A DNA stretch of 64,000 nt from Copromyces sp. CBS 386.78 (lineage: Eukaryota > Ascomycota > Sordariomycetes > Sordariales > Sordariaceae). The DNA lies in NCBI GenBank assembly GCA_030685235.1, contig MU839171.1, forward strand, positions 118,602 through 182,601, in the 5' to 3' direction. Positions 49,790 through 62,136 of this stretch are shown here, piece after piece (positions within the stretch are counted from its first letter, which is position 1; each line of letters opens with the position of its first letter). The notes beneath the pieces are model-generated. The model worked only from the letters and a program-made list of their open reading frames with translations, did not search any database and had not been told where the DNA came from. The translations under genes and the position numbers were made by a program.

Positions 49790-52439
49790 TTTCCCTCGCC
49801 TAAAATACCCTTAAGGTAAAAATACTTCCCTTTTTAATCTCCTCTACAATATTTATTACTTACTATTTTATATTATTTTTACTTTCCTTTTTAAACCGCT
49901 ACTTTACCCTTTTAATAATATAGTAATCGCCGTACTACTAGTATTATCTTTTCCGGCGGCTAGTTCGTCCTAATAGCCTTCTCTAGAGCCTTCTTAATTC
50001 TATAGTAACGTTTTTCGTCCGCGATCTATTGTAGTAGTACTAATATATCTAAATTATTATTATAAAACTTTTTAAAGTTATTAATATAATATTCTACGTC
50101 CTTCTATAGTTATTAAATAGGATCGTAAGGGCTTCCCCAAACTACCTAATACTCTTATCTACTATTCTCTATATTAAAATAATAATTATTAATAGTTTTA
50201 TAAAATTATTCGACTATATTTTTAATATTATTTATTCGTTTTATAATCCGCCCGTTATTTATTCGGATATTTTAAATCTTATCTTACCCGGGGATCCTTT
50301 AATAATTCTAAAATTTTATTATATTAACGTAGAAAATACGGCTATACTTTATATTAACAGGGAATTTTAATATAATATAATAGCTATTTATTTTTATAAT
50401 TTCGAAAAGCCTTTCCTACAATAGCGTAAATTTAATTTATAAGCAACCTAATACGAAGTTAATTATATTAAATAAGATTTTATCGCCGATATAATATTTT
50501 AATATATCGGACTATCTTTCGTTAATAATTTCCTCGTACTATATTTAATTACTCTTAATTATAGTAATAATTTTATTTAATATTATATTAAATTAATTAG
50601 TAATTTCGTTAGCTTTAAAATACTCCGCCCGCTATATTTTAAAAAACCCTAATAAATATAGTTAGGCGGGTTCGACTCCTATCCAAAGGTAAAAACTATA
50701 ATTTATAAAGAATAGGGATATACTAATACTATTTAAATATATATTATTGCCCGCAAATTTTATTAGGGGTAGCTAATTAACCCAATCGTCCTAAGCCTAA
50801 TTAATATAAATATAAAGGAAACGTTCTAATTCAACGTTAATACGTTCGGTCTAACTATTAATTTCTTTATAGAAAGCCGATAATAGCTTTAAAGTAATTC
50901 CTAATTTTTTAGAAAGAACCTTCCAAAACTATAAAACAAACTAAATACCGCAATTAAAAATAATAATATCCGGCAAGCTATAAAGGGCGTAAATTTTCTC
51001 GATAAATTAATTAACGAACTCTTCTATAGTCAATATTTCGATTAGGATATAATATTTTATTTTCGTTAAATAATCTACTATTATAACGATATACTTATAT
51101 TTTCGGCCTCCCCAGACGTAAAGCGTTATAGGGGTAATATAATTAATAATAATATCCTTCTATAAAACGAAGGGTATTAATAGAAATTTTAAAAACCCCG
51201 CTAATACGCGTCGTAATGGCTTCATTTTTACGTATTGGAGGCAAACTTTATAATAAGACTTAACGGCCTTTTTTATACCTAATTAGTAAAATAAGCGACT
51301 AAAAGTAATAAACGTTTTATCCTAACCCTAATAACCTATTAATATAGGTTTATAATACCTTCGTATAAAATACAATTATAATATAATATTATTTAAGTTG
51401 ACTATAAATACTAAATATTAATATACTTTACTATTAATTATATAATATTCCGCAAAAACTATTTTTCTTATACTTTTCTTCAATATTTTAAACTATACTT
51501 AATAGTTTTCGTTTATAAAGGCGGCTACTAAATTTTAATAAAAGATTAAATTATAGTAATTAGTATCGATTAATTTATCCGTAAATAATTCTTCCGGATT
51601 AAATTCGTAAATATAAATATAATTTATAAAAACGGAAAGGTCGAAAAGTACCTTATAACGGGCTTTCAATTAGTTATTATTTATATCCTTCAATATATCT
51701 TCTAATTTCCTACTCAAAATATTAAAACGGACTTAAAAAGTACTCGGCCTATACTTAATAATAAAATTAAATTCAAATAGGAAACTAAACTACTATATAT
51801 ACTACAATATAAATTTCTTATTCTCTATAAAAGTTTATAAACCCTTATAATCGGTTAAGATTTCAAATGGTTTTTAAGTACCTTATAATTCTAATCCCTA
51901 TTCCTCTGAAGCTTTAATAATTATAAATAATTCCTTATTATAAATATTATAATTATATTCTATAGTAGAATATTTCTATAAAAAATATACGATTAAGCGT
52001 AAAACGTTCTCATTATTATACTAGGATAATATACTACCTACAGCCTAATTAGAAATATCGGTTTTAACTACAATTAAGCAGGACTAATTATAAATTCGAA
52101 GGATAAAACCCGTAATAAAAACTTTCTTTAATTCTTTAAAAATTCTCTAATAATCTTCTATCTAATATTATTCGGCTAATTTCTTCGTAAAATTGTATAA
52201 TAAAGTAACTATAATCGAAAAATACTAAATAAAACGCTAATAAAAATTTATAAATCTTAAAAACCTTTAGAATTAGTATCGTAATTACGGGGCCTCCTAC
52301 TTAATAATAATTTTCACCTTCGTAAAATCTATTTCTATACCCCCTAATATAATAAAAAGGCCTAAATATTTTATATAAATAATATCGAATTCGTATTTAT
52401 TAATATCTAACTAAAAGCTAACGTTAATTATTCTTCTAA

Positions 52440-52800
52440 AGACTTCGTTTATATAAGCGGTATATTCCTCTACGTTCTCAGAATAAATAAAAATATCGTT
52501 TAAGTACGCTATTATATAAATATCTAAAATATTATATAATATATCGTTAATATAATTCTAAAATATATTAGGTACGCTTTAAAAGCCGAAAGGAAGGACT
52601 AATAATTCGTAGAAACCGAAAAGTATAATAAAAACGGTCAACTATTCGTAGCCTTCCTAAACACAGATTCAATTAAAAACGGCAATAATATCCAACTTAA
52701 TAAAAACTTTAATATAGTAAATAACATCAAAAATTTCCTTAATTAATAGAAACGGGTACTATATTTTTAATATAACGTTATTAATACTATAATAGTCGAT
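52440..52800 (-). pseudogene. reverse transcriptase remnant of element C
   Basis: The reverse strand reads VFIKLDIIAVFN, EGYE.LTVFIILFGFYELLVLPFGF, then IIAYLNDIFIYSENVEEY. The YLDD box has become YLND (52,481-52,515). The motif order is that of gypsy reverse transcriptase, with stops at Trp positions. Confidence 0.85.
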
Positions 52801-54669
52801 ACAAATACGAATACCCCTACTGGATTTATTTATAAGGAGCAAGGGTAAAACTATTTAAAACTAAGAAAATTTAATAAAACCGTTTTCTAACTAACTATCG
52901 ATCTATTTTTTAATAATAATTACTTCTATTAATAAAACCGGTCGGTAGTGGGCATTCAACGGCTTTTCCCCTAACGTAAATTTAATTTTATAGTCGTATA
53001 CTTAATAAAGCGGAAACTTATTCGCTTTCTTAATATAAAAAGCGTTAATTCTTCTCCAATACTTACGTAGGAATTTAAATTTAATTTCCTTATTAATTTT
53101 TAGAAGCCGGTCAACTTTCTTATAGAATATTAATACGTCTTCTTCTATAATCTTTATAATAATAGCTTCGTATATAAGTATATTTATTTTTAAATCGCTT
53201 ATAAGAATAGTAATTCGGGCAATTTTAATAGCTATTAATTCTTTCTAATCTACGTCCCCTACGTACGTATTAATAAATTTGTAGAAGCGCCTTAGAAGGC
53301 AATCTTTATACTATTTACCTTTACTATTTATAATATCCTAAATTATTTCTTTAATAAAATCGTTATAAATACTACTCTTGTAGAAGGTAACTAATCGGCA
53401 AATCTCCGTATAATTTGTAAAATAGGGCTACAAATCGTATATTTCGTATAAGAAATTAAAGGCGGCAACGTTAATATTATATATATCTTAAACGTTAATT
53501 CGTCCTTCAATTATTTTAAGCCGCCTCGTAACTAAGTAAATAGTACCGGGGGAATTCCTTACGCCTTTTACTTTTCTATAAAGCGGCGTAAATATAAAAA
53601 GTTCTACTACCTATTTTAATATATTATAATCTAATAAAATTATATTTTTAATAAATTTTTTAATAAGAAATTTAAAACGGTATAAAAAGAAGTCGCGGCA
53701 ATATAACCACGCCCTCTATTTTAAATAGAAATTTTCGTCGGCTTTGTAAAATTTATAAAAATTATAAGCTTTACCCCTAGGGCAATTTTTGCAAAGTTTA
53801 TAATAGGGGGTTGGAATAGAAATAAAATTATTTTCTAGTAATAATTTTAATATTTAAATATCGCCGTACTCTAGTCCGTTATAGGGAATATAGTCTTAAA
53901 ATTATAATAACCCTAGTACATTCTAATAAAACTCCTATTAATATAGGAATAGTACGGAATTAAAATCGGCCTTTAATAATAATTCTAAACTTTAATAATA
54001 ATAATCTACCCTACCAATAGTCCTATCGATACTCCTATTAATAGTCCCGGGGCAGTATTTTAAATTCTAAAGTTCTTTTAAATTTTAATAATAGTAATTT
54101 ACTCTACCGGTAGTCCTATCGATATTCCTATCAGTAATCCCGGAATAATATTCTAAATTCTAAAGTTCTTTTAAATTTTAATAAAATAATAATCGATCCC
54201 CTAGAATCTAATATTCTATTAAATTCTAACGAAGTAATAGCCTTAACAATTAAATATCGCTACGTATAAATTCCTCTATAAAGACTAAATATTAATCCCT
54301 TAGAATCTAATATCTTAATAGGTTCTAGTAAAGTAATAGCTTCGGCAGCTAAATATCGCCGTATACAAATCCCTCTATAGAGATTAAAATCGAATAATCT
54401 ACTAAACCGCCTTTTATCTAGCTAATACAATTATTTATCCTAAATAAAAGCCCTAATATCTTTAAAGTATTTAATAATATTCTTTTATCCCGTTTATTTA
54501 CTATCGCCGTATAAAATTAATAATATAAATTATTAAAAAAGTAATTCTATATACTAAAAGTATTCTATAAAGAAATAGAGAAATCCAATAAGAAGCATCG
54601 GTCGGCGCACTAATTAATAAACTAGACCTTCCCTTTTATCCAAAAAATATACGGCTCGTATTTCTTAAA

Positions 54670-54933
54670 CTAAAGTAGTCTTAAAATAATAAAATAGTTA
54701 GGGGAAATATTATAAACTAAGAATATAATATTTTCTAAATAATAACCAATATAAAGGCTTACTATAAATCCTTTAATAATAAGCCCTTTTATAATACCGT
54801 TAACGAAAATTAGCTTCTTAAATTCTAAAAATTTAAACATAGCGAATCTATTTTTCCTTATAAAAGAATAATCAATAAAAATAAATATTATACAACCGCT
54901 ATTAACGAAAATTATATAATAAATCTTACGCAA
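54670..54933 (-). pseudogene. retropepsin remnant of element C
   Basis: An 87-codon stretch without stops. It contains IIFVNSGCIIFIFIDYSF, where N-S-G replaces the D-S/T-G active site of aspartic proteases (GAC/GAT to AAC/AAT, a RIP change). It then reads KGFIVSLYIGYYLENIIFLVYNISPNYFIILRL, the usual end of a retropepsin (NP.ILGLPWL-type). Confidence 0.75.
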
Positions 54934-55375
54934 TCCAAAAGATAAATAAGAAAAAAAGAATAATAAATTTTAATAGAAACTATTTAATAAATTAATAATA
55001 ATTATTTCTAAATTTCTAAACAATTCCTTCCTTCTTCTTATAAACCTTTTTCGCCCCTATAAACGACTATTTATAAAGTTTAATTATTTCCCTAATTATT
55101 GCCTACATTCTCGTAATATTTTTCACCCTCGTTTTCTTCTCTAACGTCTATAGTACGGAAATTTATATTATTACCGTATCCCCGCTAACTAATAATTAAA
55201 AAATTAGTATTAGTATTACTATTATTATTAATATTCCTAATATTTTAATTAATACCTCCGCTTCCCTAGCCTCCTCTACCTCCTCCTCAACTACTTCAAC
55301 CTCTTTTATTACTTCCTCAGCCCCCCCTATTACCGGTCTAAGGGCCGTAATTACTATAATTAATACTATTATAAC

Positions 55376-55425
55376 AATTCTTTATAATATACCCTTCTTT
55401 TCCGTATTTACAATACAAATTATTC
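55376..55425 (-). pseudogene. RIP-ruined CCHC zinc knuckle of element C gag
   Basis: The - strand reads YCKYGKEGYIIKNC. Its spacing matches the C-x2-C-x4-H-x4-C knuckle, but two Cys and the His have become Tyr, as TGY to TAY and CAY to TAY changes would cause. Only the last Cys survives. Confidence 0.6.
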
Positions 55426-56904
55426 TTATTCTAATATTTAATAATACTACTATAAATAATATATAAAACGTAAACAGCATTAAAGTCTATAATATTACCT
55501 CCTTTACTAATAATCTTTCTTAAATTATTATTAGAATTCAAATTAAAAGTCTTACTAATAGCGGATTTAAACTTATAATCGTCGTCCTTAATATTACGCG
55601 CAAAATCGCAATAAAATAATAACTATTCTTTAAAATTATCTTTAGCAAAGAAAGTTCGTTAATAAATAAAGGAAATACAGAATTTTTAAGAGATTTTATT
55701 CCATAAATAATATACTTTTATAACGTTATTTAAACTACAATAATTAGTAGTTTTAATATACTCTATTTTAAAGTCGGCGAAGAAACGGTTTCCCTATTTA
55801 AATTCGTTAAATTTACGGGCAATATCCAAATATAAATCCGTATTATTATAATAAATATCTAAAAAGGACAAGAATTTAATACCTATCTTCCATTACTAAA
55901 CCTCAGGATTATTATGGTTTATAAAAATCTTCTAAATATCTTTATCGATTAAAGTAACTACTTTAAAATTAAGTAAATAATTCGCGTAAACAATTTTAGT
56001 CCTTTCGTTAGGGAACCTAATAATATTTAAAGTCTAAATAAAAAGAATACGGCCCTTCTATATTAAATACGCCTTATTACATTTAACGTAATCCTTCTAA
56101 GTAGCTGTAAAGGGTTTAAAGTCCGGGAAGAACGGCTTCTAATACCCTATTATACCCGTACTACCGTCTATAATAATTTAAATATTATAGTAATTCTACT
56201 AATTTATAACGAGAATAATTTATACTTCCTAAGCGAAGTTTCGTATATTATTAAATTCAATATAAACCCGATAAAATTCTTCTTAAATTTAATAAAAGTC
56301 CTTTAAAATTTATTTACGTTCGTCGAAAATATTAATATATTATTCTTTTTTAAACTAAAATTCAAACTAAAAATTCTAAAACTCCTTAATAATAATAGTA
56401 AAATAATAATTAAATACATTAACTATTTAAGTAATAGAATTAATAACTATTTAAAATACTCCTCCTTCGGTCAAACCGAAGGAATCGATAAAGGTACTAT
56501 CGTAAATAAATTTAACCCTCACTAAATATTAAATAACGGCTATAATAAAAGTTATAACTATATTAATACGAAGGAGTCCGTTCAAAGTTACTAAGCAAAT
56601 TTCTTCGTTAATAAGGGGGTTAAAATTTTCTATTAATACTCTTAAACTCTTTAATTCTTCGGTATAATCTAGTACGTCGGATACTTCGATATCGTCGTCT
56701 ATAATATATCTTAACAATTAAATTTACTACGGAGCGTTTAGGAGGATACCCTTATTTATAATAATATTATCGTTACTTAGAATTATAAACTCGGGTCTTC
56801 GTAACCTCTTATTCTCTAGCGACTAATAACGTCGCCTAATTATACTAAATAATATACATTTAAAAAAATATATGCTCGTAATATAATAATTAAATATAAT
56901 TAAT

Positions 56905-57249
56905 TATTATAGGGCAAAGCGAATGTTAAGTATTTATAAAAATATTTATAATTGTACGAGGAAGAGGAAACTATTTAGGGGAACCCTAATAACTATTTAT
57001 ATATAATAAGTATATAGCCCGTATAGCCTAGTCATCCTATAGATTATCCTATAGGCTAGTGTAGTCTATATAGCTTTAGCGATAGGGGTAGGCTAATAAC
57101 CGCAACTAATTAAATATTAGATGCGTTCAGCCGTATTTGCTGTACTAGGTCTTTGTAGCTAATTAGAGCATGCTATTAACCCGGCAACTATTGCCGTGGT
57201 GAAGGCAGCGATATAGGACGGTTAGTTAGTCATAGATAACCTTGTGACA
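56905..57249 (-). repeat. element C LTR, right copy (5' LTR)
   Basis: 345 bp. The left (inner) end is mutated (TATTATAGGGC), while the right (outer) end is preserved (CCGTGGTGAAGGCAGCG and CCTTGTGACA), directly followed by CAACC. Confidence 0.95.
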
Positions 57250-57600
57250 CAACCGCTCTAGGACCTTCCGTACGTATACTTTATACTCCTCTATATTATC
57301 GGAGAAAATAAAAATATTATTGATATAAGCGCTATAAAAATCTTAATATCCTATTAATTAATTGTTAATAAACTATTAAAAGGAGGATAATCCTCCGTAT
57401 AGCCTAAAAAATAGTATTTTATATTAATATATTCTAAAACTAATCTTAAATATTATTAAATCCTCTTACCCAACCGTTATATATATTTTATAAAATATTT
57501 ATCTAATATCGATCTTCGTAAAAATCTTTATTTTACTAATTCTAACTAAGGTTTCTTCTATTAATAGCAACGGGTAGCGATCCTTTTATAAAATAGTATT
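57250..57600 (-). pseudogene. element D reverse transcriptase, upstream half
   Basis: The - strand shows KIFTKIDIR.IFYKI, a YLDD-equivalent INNIFIFSDNIEEYKVYVRKVLERL ending at the CAACC duplicate, and continues at 49,439. The DD pair has become NN. Confidence 0.8.
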
Positions 57601-60600
57601 AAATTTATAGTAATTTATATAAAAGTGTAAACCTCCCCTGTAAAGCTTTAGTACAAATAATACTAATATTACCTAAAGTACTAAACTAGCTTTAATAAAT
57701 CCTTTTTATAAATTTTCTATAATATATTTATAACACTCTTCTAACTCTTCTAAAGTTATTTAATATAAAAAGTTAACTTTTAATTCTTTAGGGCAATAAC
57801 CTTCAAATATCTTTATTTCATAATTAACGCTATAGTAAAACTCTAGCAAAATATCCGATTGTACTTTATTAAAAACTTTGAATATCTTTATAAAGTAATA
57901 GTAATCCGCAAAGACCTTCTCTAATATTAATTACTAAAATTCTTCATTATTACCGTCGAAAGTAAAATACGTTTTAGCCTCAATTAGCCCGTTAATTTCG
58001 TATAAATTAATTACCTCTAACTTTAATTTCCTTTTTAAATAAAAGTCGAAAATATTACTATTTACTATAATTAAATTAATAAATTTTTTCTTTACTTATT
58101 CCCATTCTCTTTTTAATTAGTAAGGGCCTCTTTTATCGGTATAAGAGTATATTTATACTATTATCGCGCTTTTTATTTTTAGAAATTTTAGTACTTCACT
58201 TTCTACTATCCTAAACTCCCTTTCCATTTTATTAATTTTATAAACGTAAGGGCAATCGAATAATAACCTATCCGAAGTACTTTATAATAAATTAATTAAT
58301 TTCTAATTTATAGTAACGACTTCTATTCTTCGGGCCTCCTCCTAATTTTTACTCTTTTCTCGTCTCTTCTTAAAAGTTTCCCTTGTAAAATATTCTAATT
58401 CCTATAATCTAACTATAATTTATTAATATTCTTTCCTTTCCTACTTATTTACTTCCTGTCTTCTATTTTCTAATTCTATTAACTTTTCCCTTTTCTATAT
58501 ATTCTCCTAAAATGAAAAGTCTATAATAAGGGGAATTATTTTCCCGACGTCAATATCCTTAATACTAAATATAAGTATAATATTTTAGCTAAAAACTAAA
58601 GTATTCTTTTAATAATCCGGTAGAATATTGTATTTGGCCATTTATATTTTTCTAATAATTATATCTTTACTAAATTTAAGAAGGACTAAAATTTATTAAT
58701 TAAAGAAAATTACTCCGTTAATCCGTAAATAACTTTTTATTATTTATATAATCTTATTTAACTTCGCCTTTTTATACAACGTAACGAATCCTAATTCGAA
58801 ATTAATATATTCCTCTAATTTTAATCGTTTTAATAATTTACTAATAAAACTTTAATTTACCAAAATCCAAATATCTACTCCTATATCTATTAATATATAT
58901 TGTATTAAAACAAATAATCTATTATTTACTATAATATAATTAATTAAAAATTATTTACTTCCTCCCAAATAATCCTTTAAATTAAAATTTAAATATATTT
59001 TACTACGTTTATAATTATTTTATTTTACAATATTATTAATTCTAATAAATACTTCCCCTAAAATAGAAATTCTTCTTAAAATATCTAATTTTCCGAATCC
59101 GAATCTATATCTAACTTTAAGCCTTTCGATTTATCGTTATAAATTTCCGTACCCGAATCCAAAACTTCTACTTCTTAATCCGGAATATATTCATTAAATT
59201 ACAAGCCCCAAATCTAATTTATAATAACATTTAAATTAATTTTTATGGAGGCGATCTTTACTTTATCTAAATAAATAAACAATTAATAACTTACTTTATA
59301 ATAATTAAAATAATAATTTTCTGCGGCTAACTTCTTTATTTCTTTAAAAGTAAGATAATAATATTTAAAAGTAGCGATAAATATTTAGGATTTATTAATC
59401 GCTCTCTTACTTCCTCTTACTAAAATATATAACTTTTTATTTTTCTATCTCCAATCTTTACTAAACCTTTTAATACTAAAGTTTAAAGATTAAAAGAAAA
59501 CGTAATATTCCTCGAACAATTTATATTCCTTTAAATAAATTGTTTTGGCTAGAATAGCTAATTCCTAAATTACTTTACATCTTATATCCTATTTCTACAA
59601 AGATTTAGGAACTATATAACGGCCTACTAAACGGACGAAAATCGTTTTAAAATCCTAGAATCGCTCGGAAGGCTTTATTTTCAACTTCTTGTATTATATA
59701 ATAATAATCTCTTTAATTATATAATTATAATAATTATTCTATAAATATTCTAATAAATCGTCGACTATTTTAATAATTTCGGGGTACTCTCCTTTAAAAT
59801 AAGGGAATATTCCTTCTAATACTTATCCTCTTAACTGGGAATATATTTCACTAATATAATCTTATTTATTATTAAAATAGTCGGTATTAATATAAAACTT
59901 ATACTTTATTTAGAATATTTAAACATCGAACGAAACTTTATTAATATTAAAATCGTTATTAAAGACGTATAGATTGGATACTTTAATCGACTTCTTAGAA
60001 CGCGGTACTACAACTATCAATCTAACTAAATTATAACTATAAAATCCCTGAATAGAAAATAGTAAAAGTAGGGGATCTCTATTACTGTAACTATTATCGC
60101 TATCCGATTCGTTTTTTAATAAATTATTACTATTAGGCAAATTGTTACTGGCTACAATATAGGTAAAACGTAGTTGGGTAATTACTAAACTTTAATAAGA
60201 TCCTTTACTACTATCTTCAATACTATAATTAACTCCTGTTTCGTATTTAATATTGTTAATAAAAGTAATTCTTCGTTTAATTAATTTTCTGGGCTCCTTC
60301 GTCTAACCCTCTTTTAATATAATATTTAAAAGAGGGGGCATTATAATTATAAAGAATATTACTATTTAAATAAGAAATTAATTCTATTATTCCAAAGCGT
60401 AAAATTATTATTCGAAAGTAGTGGGGACCTTATATTATCGTTCAAAATTTTCCTATACTTTAATATATAATTAAAATTTAATATTAAACTTTATAATCTC
60501 CCCTTCTAATTGATAATTATTTTAAAAGAATTAATAGGCTTAATTAATAAAATAGAATATTTATAAATCGAAATATACTATATTTTCACTTACCCTACTT

Positions 60601-61875
60601 AAAACTATAAGGACGTTATATATAATATTGTTAGCAACTTCCTCTATAACAATACGCCAACGAAATTCGTACTATATAACGGATAAATCCTCTTAATAAA
60701 TTTAATAAAATATAAAGGTATCTATAAATTTATTAATAATATTAAATTACTTAAGTTTTTTACTATTTTCTGCTGCTTTTAAAACGGGTTTAAATAATAA
60801 AATTTTGCTATAATTATTTTTCTAAAAATTATAAATCGCATCGGACTGCAATTATACTTCCTAAAATAATTAGTCGAAAGAAAAGATTTATTGTAAAAAT
60901 TTCGCGTAAGGGTATAATTAACGTAAATATTAATTTTAAAAATCGGATACTATTATAATAGTATTATAGCCCGCTCGGTCGACTTTATTTATTATAGTAA
61001 TATCTACCTCTCCTTTTATTAGAACGCTATTTTACTAAATTATCTTCTAAATTTTAATATCTAGGATTTAATAAGAATAATCCGGGTCTAGTCCTATAAA
61101 TCTAAATTTTCCTCTTATTTTTACAAATTTAACGGTTTCTATTTTAATTCTAAAAATGGATTATTCTGCTAATTTAAAAAATAACGTTTTAACGAACGTC
61201 GGTAAATTTAAATTTACAATCGCCTTTCCTTTACCTTTTAATTATTTATAAATATTATAGAAGATTATTTAAGGATTATTAGGTTTAATTTTCTTTATAC
61301 TTTTAAAGAAGAAGAAAGAATCGTCGCTATTTTCGACCTTCGGTAACCGATATTTTGTTAAAATAATTAGCCTAATCCCTTATAAATTATATTTAATATC
61401 GCCCGGGGTAAATATTATATTGGGTTGTAATAAATTTATAAATAAACTAATCGGATTAGATTTAATACTTCCTAACTAAATTAACGGGTTATATAAATTA
61501 ACGACGGGATTAAAATTACCGTCGTTCTTTATTTAATTAAATAAACGCGCTTCCTTTTTAAGGCTAGGGTTTAAAACGAAATTCAAATTCGAATTAAAAG
61601 TATTAAAATTGTAATAATATATAAATTTATTCTTTTTATTATTTCCGGCGTTAAATATCGTATAATTAACTTAATCTAAAGCAAAAGAAAGGGGGATTAT
61701 AATATTTACTACGTTGCTACGCGTATATCTATTGTAAAATTTAGTAATCCTCCGATTAAATAATTAAAAAACTATCCGTAGACTAATTAAATAGATTCAA
61801 TTACCTTAAAATATATTAATTAAAGTAAAATATTTAATACCGTCCCCGGTCAAAAAAGGATGACACTTAATATTA

Positions 61876-62131
61876 TATAAAGGCGTAATTCTATAAAAAA
61901 TACGACTATAAAATTAGAAGGTACAAATTAAAGTAATATTAAGTATAAAGAAGGAAAGGGAAAATATCAAACGAGGGCATTACAGTTCTAGACTTATAAG
62001 TTAGAATTGCTATTCGTTACCGTCTTCCCGATCTGTAAATCTTATCGATAAGAACATAAGCCTCATTCCATCCGATATATTATTATACCCAGCGCCCTAT
62101 ACCTAAGCCCTCATCCAGCCATGCCATGACA
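61876..62131 (-). repeat. element D LTR, right copy (5' LTR)
   Basis: 256 bp ending ATGCCATGACA, followed by CCCCC. The inner start is mutated (TAATTCTATAAAAAATACG) and the outer end well preserved. Confidence 0.92.
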
Positions 62132-62136
62132 CCCCC

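Larger units (their letters stand above)
49445..57249 (-). mobile_element. element C: RIP-degraded Ty3/gypsy retrotransposon nested in element D
   Basis: 7,805 bp bounded by 345-bp LTRs (49,445-49,789 and 56,905-57,249) and flanked by target duplication CAACC at 49,440-49,444 and 57,250-57,254. The LTR ends are TATCAC at left and GTGACA at right, together giving the original TGTCAC..GTGACA. A purine tract (GGCGAGGGAAA on the - strand) abuts the left LTR. Order on the - strand is gag with a ruined zinc knuckle (about 55.4 kb), protease (54,670-54,933), reverse transcriptase (about 52.4-52.8 kb) and integrase (about 51 kb). Confidence 0.92.
46187..62131 (-). mobile_element. element D: RIP-degraded Ty3/gypsy retrotransposon, split by element C
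   Basis: Bounded by 256-bp LTRs (46,187-46,442 and 61,876-62,131) and flanked by the target duplication CCCCC at 46,182-46,186 and 62,132-62,136. Without element C it is about 8.1 kb. Coding is on the - strand. A purine tract (AAGGGGGAGG, read on that strand) abuts the left LTR. The reverse transcriptase is cut by element C at 49,445/57,249. An open stretch at 59,919-60,140 (73 codons, Asn/Ser-rich) lies in the expected gag region. No frame is intact. Confidence 0.9.
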
